Positions 14,618 through 22,784 of a stretch of 28,529 nucleotides of DNA are shown one piece after another. The notes under the pieces were generated by a model. It made no database searches, was not told where the DNA came from, and saw nothing but the letters and a program-made list of their open reading frames with translations. Position numbers and translations under genes: made by a program. Positions within the stretch are counted from its first letter, which is position 1. Every line of letters starts with the position of its first letter. The DNA lies in NCBI GenBank assembly GCA_934456295.1, contig CAKSHB010000020.1, positions 1-28,529 of the forward strand. Direction: 5' to 3'. The DNA comes from an uncultured Clostridia bacterium (GTDB lineage Bacteria; Bacillota; Clostridia; UBA1381; UMGS1253).

Positions 14618-14647
14618 ATTATAATACATTTATCTCCCGTAAGTCAA
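14618..14647 (-). promoter_or_regulatory. Promoter of the DUF2974 gene, with palindrome at its upstream edge
   Basis: On the minus strand: TTGACT (14642-14647), 18 bases, TATAAT (14618-14623). A CAACAT-TT-ATGTTG palindrome (14645-14658) overlaps the -35 box, and a second TATAAT-like box lies closer to the gene. Confidence 0.6.
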
Positions 14648-14670
14648 CATTTATGTTGTCGTTGTTACAT

Positions 14671-14684
14671 AGAAAGCGTTTATA
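14671..14684. promoter_or_regulatory. cre-like (CcpA) site
   Basis: AGAAAGCGTTTATA matches the Firmicutes cre consensus TGWAANCGNTNWCA at 10 of 12 informative or semi-informative positions, with the AANCGNT core intact. It lies upstream of the -35 box of the DUF2974 gene. Such matches arise by chance, so confidence is low. The rest of 14685-14821 shows nothing I can identify. Confidence 0.3.
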
Positions 14685-14821
14685 AATCCTACCCTTTTGT
14701 GAGATGTATCGAAGCGTATTTTATATGCAAAAATTTATTAGTATAATATGCGCGGAAAAGACGAAAAATGCCATAGGTCGCTTTATTATATGCCAATTGC
14801 AGATAATGAGAAATGCATAAA

Positions 14822-14852
14822 ATATCCGGCAGAGGGGAAAACTGCCGGATAT
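14822..14852 (-). terminator. Terminator of the PTS-aldolase operon
   Basis: A perfect 11-bp stem (14822-14832 with 14842-14852) with a 9-base loop lies 21 bases past the last stop codon. The minus-strand tail begins TTTTATGC, a modest T run. Confidence 0.75.
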
Positions 14853-14873
14853 AATGCAATATAATTGGAAGTT

Positions 14874-15740
14874 TTATCTGTACAAATCAGCTTTGCCGAT
14901 ATCGTTAAACAGTTCCATTTTGAACTCAACCACCTTGCGCATTGCCTCAATGCACGGAGGATAGATAGCGTTCGGCTCAATCCACTTCGGATTTTGCTCC
15001 AGAACCTCGCGGCATTTCTTATAAAACGCAAATTTGATATCGCTCGAAATGTTGATTTTGGAAATACCGATTTTTACGGATTCGGCAATCTCTTTGTCGG
15101 GGTTGCTTGAGCCGCCGTGCAGTACAAGAGGCACATCAACAGTGTCACGGATTACTTTGAGCAAATCAAGCTTTAATTCGGGTTTCATGTCCTTCGGATA
15201 TATTCCGTGGGCGGTGCCGATTGCGACAGCCAGCGAGTCAATACCTGTTTTTTCAACGAAATCCTTCGCCTGTGCGGGGTCGGTATAGATAATGCTGCTT
15301 GTTCCGCCCTCATATGAGTCGCCCGTTGTGCCGATTGTGCCGAGTTCGGCCTCAACAGACACATCTGACGGTTTTGCAACTTCAACGACCTTCTTTGTAA
15401 TTGCAACATTGTCCTCGTAAGACATATGCGACGCGTCAATCATGACAGAGGTGAAGCCGCAGCGTATGGCACGGAGAATTTCTTCAAATTTGCCGCCGTG
15501 GTCAAGGTGAATTACCATGGGCGCTCTTGATTTGTACGCCTCCTCAATGCATGTCTTTATAAAGCTGTCACCGAGAAATTCAAGCTCTGTGGGGTGAATT
15601 GCGAGAATTACGGGGGCATTTTTTTCATTCGCACTCTCCACAACGCCCTTCAGTATAGCTTCGCTGCCGATATTAAAGGCAGGAACGGCAAATTCGTTTT
15701 TGTCTGCAACTGCGAGCATTTCCTTCATATTTATTAACAT
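14874..15740 (-). CDS. Class II (zinc) ketose-bisphosphate aldolase, copy 1
   Basis: The 288-residue TIM-barrel enzyme is of the FbaA/KbaY/GatY/YdjI superfamily. It cleaves a ketose 1-phosphate or 1,6-bisphosphate to DHAP and an aldehyde. Zinc and catalytic residues are present: HLDHGG with D80 and H81, E132 in VEAELGTIGT, H178 in IGTAHGIY and H208 in LVLHGGSS. The DHAP-phosphate loop is SKINISSD at 227-234. A longer frame reaches an ATG at 15779, but AGGAG lies 9 bases before the ATG at 15740, and the 288-residue form matches the family length. It is the last gene of the PTS operon, 49 bases behind its paralogue. The exact sugar phosphate is uncertain because no kinase is encoded beside it. 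Confidence 0.9.
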   Translation of the reverse strand: MLINMKEMLAVADKNEFAVPAFNIGSEAILKGVVESANEKNAPVILAIHPTELEFLGDSFIKTCIEEAYKSRAPMVIHLDHGGKFEEILRAIRCGFTSVMIDASHMSYEDNVAITKKVVEVAKPSDVSVEAELGTIGTTGDSYEGGTSSIIYTDPAQAKDFVEKTGIDSLAVAIGTAHGIYPKDMKPELKLDLLKVIRDTVDVPLVLHGGSSNPDKEIAESVKIGISKINISSDIKFAFYKKCREVLEQNPKWIEPNAIYPPCIEAMRKVVEFKMELFNDIGKADLYR

Positions 15741-15789
15741 AACAAACAACTCCTTTTTAATTAAAATCAGATTATGCAAACAGATTGGT

Positions 15790-16641
15790 TTAGTTTTTGC
15801 CTTTTGAACCCGAAAGTTCTATATAGTATTTTACAAGCTTTTTGCTTTCCTCTTCTGTATTGTGCACAAGGTCGAAGAAATTTATGCCCCCGTTTTCGTT
15901 CAGAAGTTTTTTTGCCGCGTCACGGTTGGCATTCATAAAGTCACAGCCGACATTTATTTTGTTTATGCCGTTTCTGACGGAATTTAAAATATTTTTTTCA
16001 CCCGAGCCGGAGCCGCCGTGAAGTACAAGCGGCGCGCCTGTGAGCTTTTTGATTTCCTTCAGTCTTTCGATGTCAAACTCGGGCACGCGTCCGTCGGGAT
16101 AATTTCCGTGCGATGTGCCTATTGAAATCGCAAGTGCGTCTATATTTGTGCGCTCATAGAACGTTTTTGCCTGTGCAGGGTCGGTATACATGGAGCCGCC
16201 TGTAAAATTTCCGTCCTCGGTTGTCCCGAGGCAGCCGATTTCGCCTTCCGCACTTGCACCGTGCGCATGAGCATAATCAACGACTTCTCTCGTTCTTCTG
16301 ATGTTTTCTTCGAGTTCGTAGCGCGACATGTCAACCATTACTGAGGAAAAACCGTCGTCAATCGCTTTAATAAGATATTCCTTTTCCTGACCGTGGTCAA
16401 AGTTAAGCGCAACATTTATGCTTGCTCTGTTTGCCAGCGTGCGCACAATCGGCGTTATGATTTCGCTGTCACAGTGGGTCAGAAGATGGTCCTGGAAGAT
16501 GTTTATAATTATCGGTGCATTTTCCTCTTCGGCGGCATTTATTACGGCGCGCGCGGTTTCGAGGTTGAAGCAGTTTATTGCCATGACGGCATATTTTTCC
16601 GCATTTGCCTTGTTAAGCATTTCCTTCATTGAAACATACAT
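15790..16641 (-). CDS. Class II (zinc) ketose-bisphosphate aldolase, divergent copy 2
   Basis: The 283-residue paralogue of the next gene keeps the zinc and catalytic set D82-H83, E134, H178 (GTSHGNY) and H208 (LVLHGGSG), and the phosphate loop NKINVGCD. It differs around the pocket: the usual H-L-D-H reads N-F-D-H (N80), and the usual I-D-x-S-H reads V-D-M-S-R (R107). An active enzyme with a different substrate is the simplest reading; a helper subunit of a two-subunit aldolase, like KbaZ/GatZ in role only, is also possible. Its ATG has an AAAGGAG ribosome site. It follows the IIC gene by 68 bases, in the PTS operon. Confidence 0.88.
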   Translation of the reverse strand: MYVSMKEMLNKANAEKYAVMAINCFNLETARAVINAAEEENAPIIINIFQDHLLTHCDSEIITPIVRTLANRASINVALNFDHGQEKEYLIKAIDDGFSSVMVDMSRYELEENIRRTREVVDYAHAHGASAEGEIGCLGTTEDGNFTGGSMYTDPAQAKTFYERTNIDALAISIGTSHGNYPDGRVPEFDIERLKEIKKLTGAPLVLHGGSGSGEKNILNSVRNGINKINVGCDFMNANRDAAKKLLNENGGINFFDLVHNTEEESKKLVKYYIELSGSKGKN

Positions 16642-16709
16642 AGCCTGCTCTCCTTTCGCGGCAGATGTCTGAAATTTATTTTTGCAGTGTTATGAAGATT
16701 TGCGGCGTT

Positions 16710-17792
16710 TTAGTTAAACTTTACGTCCGACAAATCAGCCTCCTCTTCCTCTTCGTCAAGTATAACAGTGTCCTCTTCTTTTGCGTCCTTTTTCAGAAGC
16801 ACCAGCAGCAGAGCCGTTATAACCGTGCCGACGGTGAGTGCGAGCATGAAACCCCAAGGATTAATCATGGCGGGTACTATGAACATACCGCCTGAGGGAA
16901 CCATTGAGCCAACGTTTAATATCATAATCAGCGCACCGCCTACAGCAGCGCCGATTGAGCATGATGCAATAACTCTTATCGGGTCAACTGCAGCAATCGG
17001 AATAACGCCCTCGGTAATCATACAAATTCCCATCGGGAAAGCGATTTTAATGTTGTCCGTTTCACTCTTGGTGTATCTTTTTCTTCTGATGAGCCATGAA
17101 AGAGCCACGCCGAAGGGCGGTATCATGGAAGCACAGATTTTTACTGCTTCAGGTCCGTATATGCCGTCCATAAGAAGTCCGTCGGCAAAGAGCGATGCAA
17201 CCTTGTTCACGGGACCGCCGAAGTCAAAGGCAGCCATAGCGCCCATGATTGCGCCGAATATGCCGCGCGAGCCGGTCTGCATGCTTACCAAAAAGCCCTC
17301 AAGAGCTTCGGAAGCCCATGCAATCGGACCGCCGATTACGAAAAACATTATAAGACCGATAACAACCGATGAAATGAGCGGAATAATCATCATTGGCATA
17401 AGCCCCTGTGCCCATTTTGGGACCTTCAGATATTTTTTCAGAAATTCAACAAAGTAACCTGCAAGATAGCCGCCGAGCATACCGCCGAGAAAGCCTGCGC
17501 CCATGTTCTGTGCAATCATACCCATCAAAAGACCGGGCGCGATACCGGGTCTGTCGGCGATTGAGTACGCAATTGCCGCGCCCATAACTCCGGGCAGAAG
17601 TCCCATGCCGTATACGCCGAGCGTTACTGCTGCCTGCCATACGTTGTAGCCGGCTTTGTAATCTGTGATTGTTGAGGGGTTGCCTCCGAAAATATTACCT
17701 ATTGCAATCAGCAGTCCCGACGCAACAACGAGGGGAAGCATGAAAGATATACCTGTTAAAGCGTGTTTTTTTAGCTGAAGCTTTTTAAGCAT
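16710..17792 (-). CDS. PTS fructose-family permease, IIC component
   Basis: The membrane channel of a fructose-superfamily phosphotransferase system, 360 residues, with about nine hydrophobic segments. It starts with the family signature KKHALTGISFMLPLVVASGL (8-27), then GLLPGVMGAAIAYSIADRPG near 62-81, LGGMLGGYLAGYFVEFLKKY near 101-120 and AAFDFGGPVNKVAS near 187-200. It ends in an acidic cytoplasmic tail (ILDEEEEEADLSD). IIA, IIB and IIC are separate proteins, unlike the usual fused FruA. A strong AAGGAGG ribosome site precedes the ATG. The family is called fructose, but related stand-alone IIC proteins take other ketoses or hexitols, so the substrate is open. Confidence 0.92.
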   Translation of the reverse strand: MLKKLQLKKHALTGISFMLPLVVASGLLIAIGNIFGGNPSTITDYKAGYNVWQAAVTLGVYGMGLLPGVMGAAIAYSIADRPGIAPGLLMGMIAQNMGAGFLGGMLGGYLAGYFVEFLKKYLKVPKWAQGLMPMMIIPLISSVVIGLIMFFVIGGPIAWASEALEGFLVSMQTGSRGIFGAIMGAMAAFDFGGPVNKVASLFADGLLMDGIYGPEAVKICASMIPPFGVALSWLIRRKRYTKSETDNIKIAFPMGICMITEGVIPIAAVDPIRVIASCSIGAAVGGALIMILNVGSMVPSGGMFIVPAMINPWGFMLALTVGTVITALLLVLLKKDAKEEDTVILDEEEEEADLSDVKFN

Positions 17793-17813
17793 TGTGTTTT
17801 CCTCCTTGTATTT

Positions 17814-18125
17814 TTATTTACCGAGCTCCTCTCGGATTTTATTTATAAGTGCTTTTGGCGATTTTATTGCAATGTGTGTCGGCACTTCAACGACGCGCTT
17901 TCCTTTGAAACGCTCTTTTCCGCCAACCTTTATGTCGGCAGCTATGATGACAACATCTGCCGCCGCGATATCTGCCGCGCTCAGCTCGTCCTCTGTGCCG
18001 ATTGTTCCTTGGGTTTCGATGTGAACCTCATGTCCGAGTTCCTTTGCTGCCGTAACGAGTTTTTCTTTGGCGATGTAGGTGTGGGCTATGCCCGACGTAC
18101 ATGCCGCAATTCCGACTATTTTCAT
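17814..18125 (-). CDS. PTS fructose-family IIB component
   Basis: The 103-residue phosphocarrier has the family start KIVGIAACTSGIAHTYIAKE; C9 is the phospho-cysteine that accepts phosphate from IIA and passes it to the incoming sugar. The following VHIETQGTIGTEDELSAADI and VVIIAADIKVGGKERFKGKR blocks are characteristic. AAGGAGG lies before the ATG, and the gene is 21 bases ahead of IIC. Confidence 0.95.
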   Translation of the reverse strand: MKIVGIAACTSGIAHTYIAKEKLVTAAKELGHEVHIETQGTIGTEDELSAADIAAADVVIIAADIKVGGKERFKGKRVVEVPTHIAIKSPKALINKIREELGK

Positions 18126-18157
18126 ATTGAACGCCTCCTTATTTATAAAAAATTTAT

Positions 18158-18607
18158 TTATTCTGAAAAAATATCAACAATTTCGTCCGTACCCGATGCG
18201 TTCATAAGACGCTCGCAGGTTTGCGGTGAGGCAAGCTTTCTTGCCATCTGCGAGAGAATTTTTACATGCGTGTTGCCTTTATCATTCTCATTTACGGCAA
18301 GAAGTACAATAAATTTAACGGGTTCGCTGTCCTCGCCGCCCCAGTCGATTGTGTCGGTGAGCCTTGCAACCGCAACCGCAGTTTCACGCACATTCGGGGA
18401 TTTGCCGTGAGGAATGGCTATGCCGTTGCCGATACCTGTGGAGGATACCCTTTCTCTTGCCATAACGTCCTCCGTAAAGGCTGTTTTATCCGTCAGAACG
18501 CCGCCGGAATAAAGTACTGCAATCATTTTTTCTATTGCGTCTGTTTTGTTTTTTGCCGAAACACCGAGCACAATGTTTTCTTTTTTCAATACTTCCGAAA
18601 TATTCAT
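18158..18607 (-). CDS. PTS fructose/mannitol-family IIA component
   Basis: The 149-residue phosphocarrier takes phosphate from HPr on H67 in GIGNGIAIPHGK and hands it to IIB. The VARLTDTIDWGGEDSEPVKF stretch, VNENDKGNTHVKILSQMARK and the C-terminal helix are typical of EIIA-2. The ATG is two bases after the EI stop, with AAGGAG inside the last EI codons, so translation is coupled. Confidence 0.95.
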   Translation of the reverse strand: MNISEVLKKENIVLGVSAKNKTDAIEKMIAVLYSGGVLTDKTAFTEDVMARERVSSTGIGNGIAIPHGKSPNVRETAVAVARLTDTIDWGGEDSEPVKFIVLLAVNENDKGNTHVKILSQMARKLASPQTCERLMNASGTDEIVDIFSE

Positions 18608-18609
18608 TT

Positions 18610-20286
18610 TTAAAACTCCTTCCTTAATATCTGCATAATTTCGTTTTCATCTTCTGCCGAAAGAACTTCTTCGGCAAGCTTTTTTGCCTCTGATGAGTCC
18701 GTTGATGCTATTTTGTATTTTATACGGCTTACCATCGGGAGCGGCACGCTGAATTTTCTGAGCCCAAGCCCGACCAGCAGTGCGGTAAAGCTTGTATTTG
18801 CCGCAAGGTCGCCGCATACGCTGACCTCAATTTCAGCGTCGTTGCCTGCGCGTATAACATTTGCAAGCATTTTTATTACTGCCGGATGATACGGGTTATA
18901 CAGTTTCTCAACATCGGCGTTGCCTCTGTCGGCAGCCATGATATACTGAACGAGGTCGTTTGTGCCTATGCTGAAAAAGTCACAGCGCTTTGCAAAAGTG
19001 TCTGCCATGATTGCGCTCGCCGGTGTTTCAATCATTATGCCGAGCCGGAGGTCGCTGCAATACGGCGTATTTTCGCTTTTGAGGCGTTTTTGTATATCGG
19101 AAATGAGCTGCTTTGTTTTTTTGATTTCATCAATGCATGTTATCATAGGCAGCATGACTTTTACGCTTTTGCCTGCACCTGCCGTCATGATTGCCTCAAG
19201 CTGACGGGTGAAAATTTCGGTATTGCTCAGACACAGTCTTATGCCGCGGTTTCCCAGAAACGGATTTTCCTCGTGCTTCATATGAAGATAGCTGAGCTGT
19301 TTATCGCCGCCGACATCTATTGTTCTTATGGTGACGGGGTTCGGATAAACTGTGTCGATAACTTTTTTATATGCTTCATACTGCTGTGAAAGGGACGGCT
19401 GTTCTGAGGCGGAGGAATACAAAAACTCCGAGCGGAACAGCCCCACACCGTCAAAATTTTCCTCATCAGCGCCGTTTAAATCCGAGGGCTTTCCTATGTT
19501 TACCGCTACAGCCACTCTGACGCCGTCTTTTGTGTATGCGTCTGTTTTTTTGATTTGTGCAAGCTTTTCGCTAAGCTGCATTTCTTCTTTGAACAGGCGC
19601 TCATATTTCTTCTCTGTTTCCTCATCGGGCGATGTTACAAAAATGCCGTTGTAACCGTCAAGGTAGGCATGTGTTTCGCCGGCGGCTTCCTTTATGCCGT
19701 CTGCTCCCACAACCGCCGGAATACCTATCGATTTTGCAAGTATAACCGTATGTGAGGTGGCTCCGCCAAGTTCGCACACAAGTCCTGCAAGTCTGCCGCG
19801 GTCAAAAAGCATTGTGTCAACAGGCGTAAGCTCATGTGCCGCCAGAATATATTTCTCGCCGTCATCGGGGAAGGAGAAGCCTTCGTCCGAGCCGTTTATA
19901 ACATCAATAAGCAGCTCGCCGATATAGCGCATGTCGTCGGCACGCTGGCGCATGTATTCGCTTTTCTTTGACGCAAGAACCGCCGCCATTTTTTCGGTTA
20001 CGCCGCGTATGGCGTTTTCGGCGCTTTCGCCGGCATCTGCAAGCTGTTTCATGGGATCGATAAGGTTGTTGTCCTCCAAAAGCATTTCATATGCCGAAAA
20101 TATTTTTGCCTTATCCTCGCCGAAATCTTCAAGCGTTTTCTGCTGAAGCTCCCTCACTTTTGCAAGTGCGTGCTTTGCGGCCTCGTCAATTGTCATATCG
20201 CGTTTTTTGCCGGACTTTTTCTCAAAATAAAGAACCTTTGCGCGTGCTATGCCGGGTGAACCGGCAATTCCTTTATATATTTTCAT
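18610..20286 (-). CDS. ptsI: PTS enzyme I (phosphoenolpyruvate-protein phosphotransferase)
   Basis: EI transfers phosphate from PEP to HPr and energises the whole PTS. The 558-residue protein is slightly shorter than the usual 570-575. The phospho-histidine is H179 in ELGGATSHTVILAKS. The PEP-binding barrel shows GLFRSEFLY near 283-291, DVGGDKQL near 326-333, LGNRGIRLCL near 344-353, the GIMIETPA region, FFSIGTNDLVQY and the catalytic cysteine in VSVCGDLA near 500-507. EI is normally a housekeeping gene; here it is inside a sugar operon. Its GGAG ribosome site overlaps the HPr stop codon, 6 bases before its ATG. Confidence 0.97.
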   Translation of the reverse strand: MKIYKGIAGSPGIARAKVLYFEKKSGKKRDMTIDEAAKHALAKVRELQQKTLEDFGEDKAKIFSAYEMLLEDNNLIDPMKQLADAGESAENAIRGVTEKMAAVLASKKSEYMRQRADDMRYIGELLIDVINGSDEGFSFPDDGEKYILAAHELTPVDTMLFDRGRLAGLVCELGGATSHTVILAKSIGIPAVVGADGIKEAAGETHAYLDGYNGIFVTSPDEETEKKYERLFKEEMQLSEKLAQIKKTDAYTKDGVRVAVAVNIGKPSDLNGADEENFDGVGLFRSEFLYSSASEQPSLSQQYEAYKKVIDTVYPNPVTIRTIDVGGDKQLSYLHMKHEENPFLGNRGIRLCLSNTEIFTRQLEAIMTAGAGKSVKVMLPMITCIDEIKKTKQLISDIQKRLKSENTPYCSDLRLGIMIETPASAIMADTFAKRCDFFSIGTNDLVQYIMAADRGNADVEKLYNPYHPAVIKMLANVIRAGNDAEIEVSVCGDLAANTSFTALLVGLGLRKFSVPLPMVSRIKYKIASTDSSEAKKLAEEVLSAEDENEIMQILRKEF

Positions 20287-20292
20287 CTTTCA

Positions 20293-20547
20293 TCACTCCA
20301 TATCCAGAACCGCAGTCAAAGCCTTTACGGCCTCCTGTTCGTCCTCACCCTCGGCTCTGATTTCGATTGTGTCGCCTTTTACCGCACCGACACAAAGCAC
20401 CATAAGGATACTTTTTGCCTCAAATTCCTCGCCGTCCTTAATTACGGCGATGTTGCTTTTGAACTTTGATGCTGTTTTGCAGAAATCCGACGCGGGTCTT
20501 GCGTGAAGTCCTTCTTCATTTTTGATTGTATAGCTTATCTGTACCAT
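20293..20547 (-). CDS. ptsH: PTS phosphocarrier protein HPr
   Basis: The 84-residue protein has the active-site histidine H15 in GLHARPAS, phosphorylated by EI, and the regulatory serine S46 in AKSILM, the site of HPr kinase in Firmicutes. The region after S46 (LMVLCVGAVKGD) differs from the usual IMGVMSLGV, which forms the CcpA-contact surface. It may therefore be a specialised HPr and not the CcpA partner. It is followed closely by EI. Confidence 0.95.
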   Translation of the reverse strand: MVQISYTIKNEEGLHARPASDFCKTASKFKSNIAVIKDGEEFEAKSILMVLCVGAVKGDTIEIRAEGEDEQEAVKALTAVLDME

Positions 20548-20572
20548 ATCAAAACCTCCGTTTCATGTACTT

Positions 20573-22552
20573 TTACCATGCGTTGAATATTTCCATGATT
20601 TTTTCTTTGTCCGAAAGCTCTCTCAGGCTTTCACATTTTTTGCCGTCCTCCATAAATGTTACTATGGATTTGTAAAAAGCGATTATTTCGTTTTTAAACT
20701 CCTTATCATCGTCCAAGTCGAAAGCAAGCAGGAAAACTATGTCTGCCGTTTCGCCGCCGGGACCCCACTCAATCGGTTCCGCAAGGCTTGCAAACACTGC
20801 CGCCGAACGGTTTACATATTTGCCGAGTCCGTGCGGTACTGCAAAGCCTTTTCCGATATCCGTAGAGGTTGTGTGTTCGCGTTCAAAAACGCTTTTCTCA
20901 AAGTTGCGCGTGACATATCCGAGGAGTTCAAGCCTTGCACACATCATTTGCAGAAGTTCTTTTTTTGTACGGACACTGCACAGCGGAAAAATCAGTTCTT
21001 TGTTAAAAAGATTTTTGCGAGGCATGATTTCTTTTATGCCCGCTTTTTTGCCGAGACGTATTTTTCGCATCTGCTCTTCAAGCAGCCTGATGTCGTCTTC
21101 ATCGGGCAAATGCTTTATCTCGATTATACCGCGGCTGAGACGGTAGCCGTCAAGCGGCACTGTCGTTATAATGAAGTCGCACTGCGCGTTTTTTATTCTG
21201 CGCATGTCGCGTCCGGAAAACATATCTGTTATCCTCAGTTCGGGAAGGGCTCTGCTCAGCTTTTCTCGTATAATCCGTGACACCCCTATTCCGTAGTCGC
21301 ACACAATGCATGCACTTACTCCCGAGGTGTGCCGTTCGGCGCTGCCGCCCGTAATCAGAGCAATGCCTGCCGCTTCGTGTTCATTTATCTCAAGTCCGAG
21401 CTCCTTTTCAAAAACATTTCCCAAAAGCCATGCTGCCGCCATCATATTGGGATATTTTGATTTGATTTGGGAAAGAAGCTTGTTTTCATATGCAATGCCG
21501 TATTTAAGCCTTGAAATGCATGCCTTGAGCTGTATGAACATCTGCGAAACAAAAAGCCTGTCGCCGCGAAGGTCAATGCCGGTTATTTCGCTGAGCAGAT
21601 TTACGGTCTTTACCGTAAGAACACATAATTCAACATTCATTACTTCTATATTGTGCCTCGATTTTTCAGTTTCAAACTCATTAATTTCCGAAATTGCCAC
21701 ACAAAAGGCGATATATGAAATTTCCTGTTCTGAAAAATCAATCCCCATGCTGACTTTTAATTTTTCGGCAATTGCTTCGGCAATCTTTAAATCCGATTTT
21801 CCGTCCGATACACATTTCGCAACAACGGGCATTTCAATTTTAAAACCGTTTTTTGTACGCAGTATGCCGAGTGAAAGCATGAAAAGCAGTTTTGCACCAG
21901 ATATGCAGCTGAAGCTGAAGCCGAAATCCTGTTCAATTTCGGAAATTGCTTTTGCGGCAAAAGATACGTCAAAACCGTCAAGTGCCGCGCATACCGCTGT
22001 GTAATCCCTGTTTGATGCAAGCGAATACAGAGCGTCTCTTTCGTGTGTGAGCTGTGAATACATGTCGGTATATTCCATGCAGAAGTTTGCCAAAGCCGCT
22101 CTGTAGTTAAACTCACTGTAACGTATTGATATTCCTTTGCCGCGCTTGCGCTCAAATACAATCCTGTTGTCAAAAAACCATTTTGAGGTTTTTTCAAGAA
22201 TCTTTTCGAGTTGTGCGCGTGTGAGGTAGTATTGCTGCGCCAGCCGCTGTGCCGTAAGCTCATTTTTCCGGAACAGATGGCGTATAATAAAGAAGATAAT
22301 TTCTCTGTCGCTGTCGTTATCGTTCACAGAAAGCTTTTCGAGATTTTCTTTTATTGAAACAAGACGTATGCCCACATGCGGTCTTGATTCGATTGTACCG
22401 GCGCCGGCTGAGGCGAGCGTCTCTTTAATCGCGGCAATGTCGTTGCGCACAGTTTTTACCGATACGCTGACCCGTGAAGCAATTTCGCTGAATGTGATAT
22501 AGTTTCGGTTCTTGTAAAGAATTTTCAGGATTTCAGTCTGTCTTTTATTCAT
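20573..22552 (-). CDS. PTS-controlled transcriptional activator with HTH, two PRDs, EIIB and EIIA domains (MtlR/LicR type)
   Basis: The 659-residue protein has an HTH_11 domain (1-60, FSEIASRVSVSVKTVRNDIA), a second Mga-like HTH (about 95-150), two PRD domains (about 195-290 and 310-405), an EIIB-like domain (about 412-500, C418 in IVCDYGIG) and an EIIA domain (about 515-659, H574 in GFAVPHG). It should activate the operon it heads. By eye all four usual PRD phospho-histidines are replaced: M225, C284, Q341 and I400. EIIB C418 and EIIA H574 are kept. A longer frame reaches 22663, but the AAAGGAG ribosome site lies 11 bases before the ATG at 22552 and the HTH starts right after it. It is 25 bases ahead of HPr. 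Confidence 0.92.
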   Translation of the reverse strand: MNKRQTEILKILYKNRNYITFSEIASRVSVSVKTVRNDIAAIKETLASAGAGTIESRPHVGIRLVSIKENLEKLSVNDNDSDREIIFFIIRHLFRKNELTAQRLAQQYYLTRAQLEKILEKTSKWFFDNRIVFERKRGKGISIRYSEFNYRAALANFCMEYTDMYSQLTHERDALYSLASNRDYTAVCAALDGFDVSFAAKAISEIEQDFGFSFSCISGAKLLFMLSLGILRTKNGFKIEMPVVAKCVSDGKSDLKIAEAIAEKLKVSMGIDFSEQEISYIAFCVAISEINEFETEKSRHNIEVMNVELCVLTVKTVNLLSEITGIDLRGDRLFVSQMFIQLKACISRLKYGIAYENKLLSQIKSKYPNMMAAAWLLGNVFEKELGLEINEHEAAGIALITGGSAERHTSGVSACIVCDYGIGVSRIIREKLSRALPELRITDMFSGRDMRRIKNAQCDFIITTVPLDGYRLSRGIIEIKHLPDEDDIRLLEEQMRKIRLGKKAGIKEIMPRKNLFNKELIFPLCSVRTKKELLQMMCARLELLGYVTRNFEKSVFEREHTTSTDIGKGFAVPHGLGKYVNRSAAVFASLAEPIEWGPGGETADIVFLLAFDLDDDKEFKNEIIAFYKSIVTFMEDGKKCESLRELSDKEKIMEIFNAW

Positions 22553-22784
22553 CGCCCGAAAGACTCCTTTCACTTCCGCAGCGCCTCTCTGTAATTGCAT
22601 TATACATTGGGGTGCGGCATATGTATTTTTTGTTTTTTGACACATTAGGAGAAAAAATTGCAATATGCGGTGATACCATACGTTTTATATACTTTATTTT
22701 TTTATGTATTTTTATTCTTTGACTAAATAAATTTAAAGAAATCAGCTTGCTGTGGAATGTTGAAGCCGAAATGAGTAAAAATAA
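22553..22784 (-). promoter_or_regulatory. Upstream region of the PTS-aldolase operon
   Basis: No gene is seen here. On the minus strand a TATAAT (22599-22604) stands about 47 bases before the start codon, preceded at 17 bases by a poor -35 (AATACA). A weak -35 suits a promoter that needs an activator, here presumably the PRD protein itself. No clear inverted repeat for it, no sigma-54 (-24/-12) box and no good cre site were found. The far part (22680-22760) is simple A/T-rich sequence. Confidence 0.45.

Noticed and set aside
15741..15779. Longer start for aldolase copy 1
   Set aside because: The ribosome site AGGAG lies between the two candidate starts and suits only the ATG at 15740, which also gives the family length.
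16768..17457. 229-codon plus-strand frame
   Set aside because: Antisense to the IIC gene; its hydrophobic look is a by-product of the membrane-protein codons on the other strand.
21306..22004. 232-codon plus-strand frame
   Set aside because: Antisense to the PRD regulator, Ser-rich, with no start signals.
22599..22690. Sigma-54 promoter for the PTS operon (as in LevR-type systems)
   Set aside because: GG and GC elements near TGGTATCACC...TTGCA are 14 bases apart instead of 10, and the regulator has no AAA+ sigma-54 activator domain.
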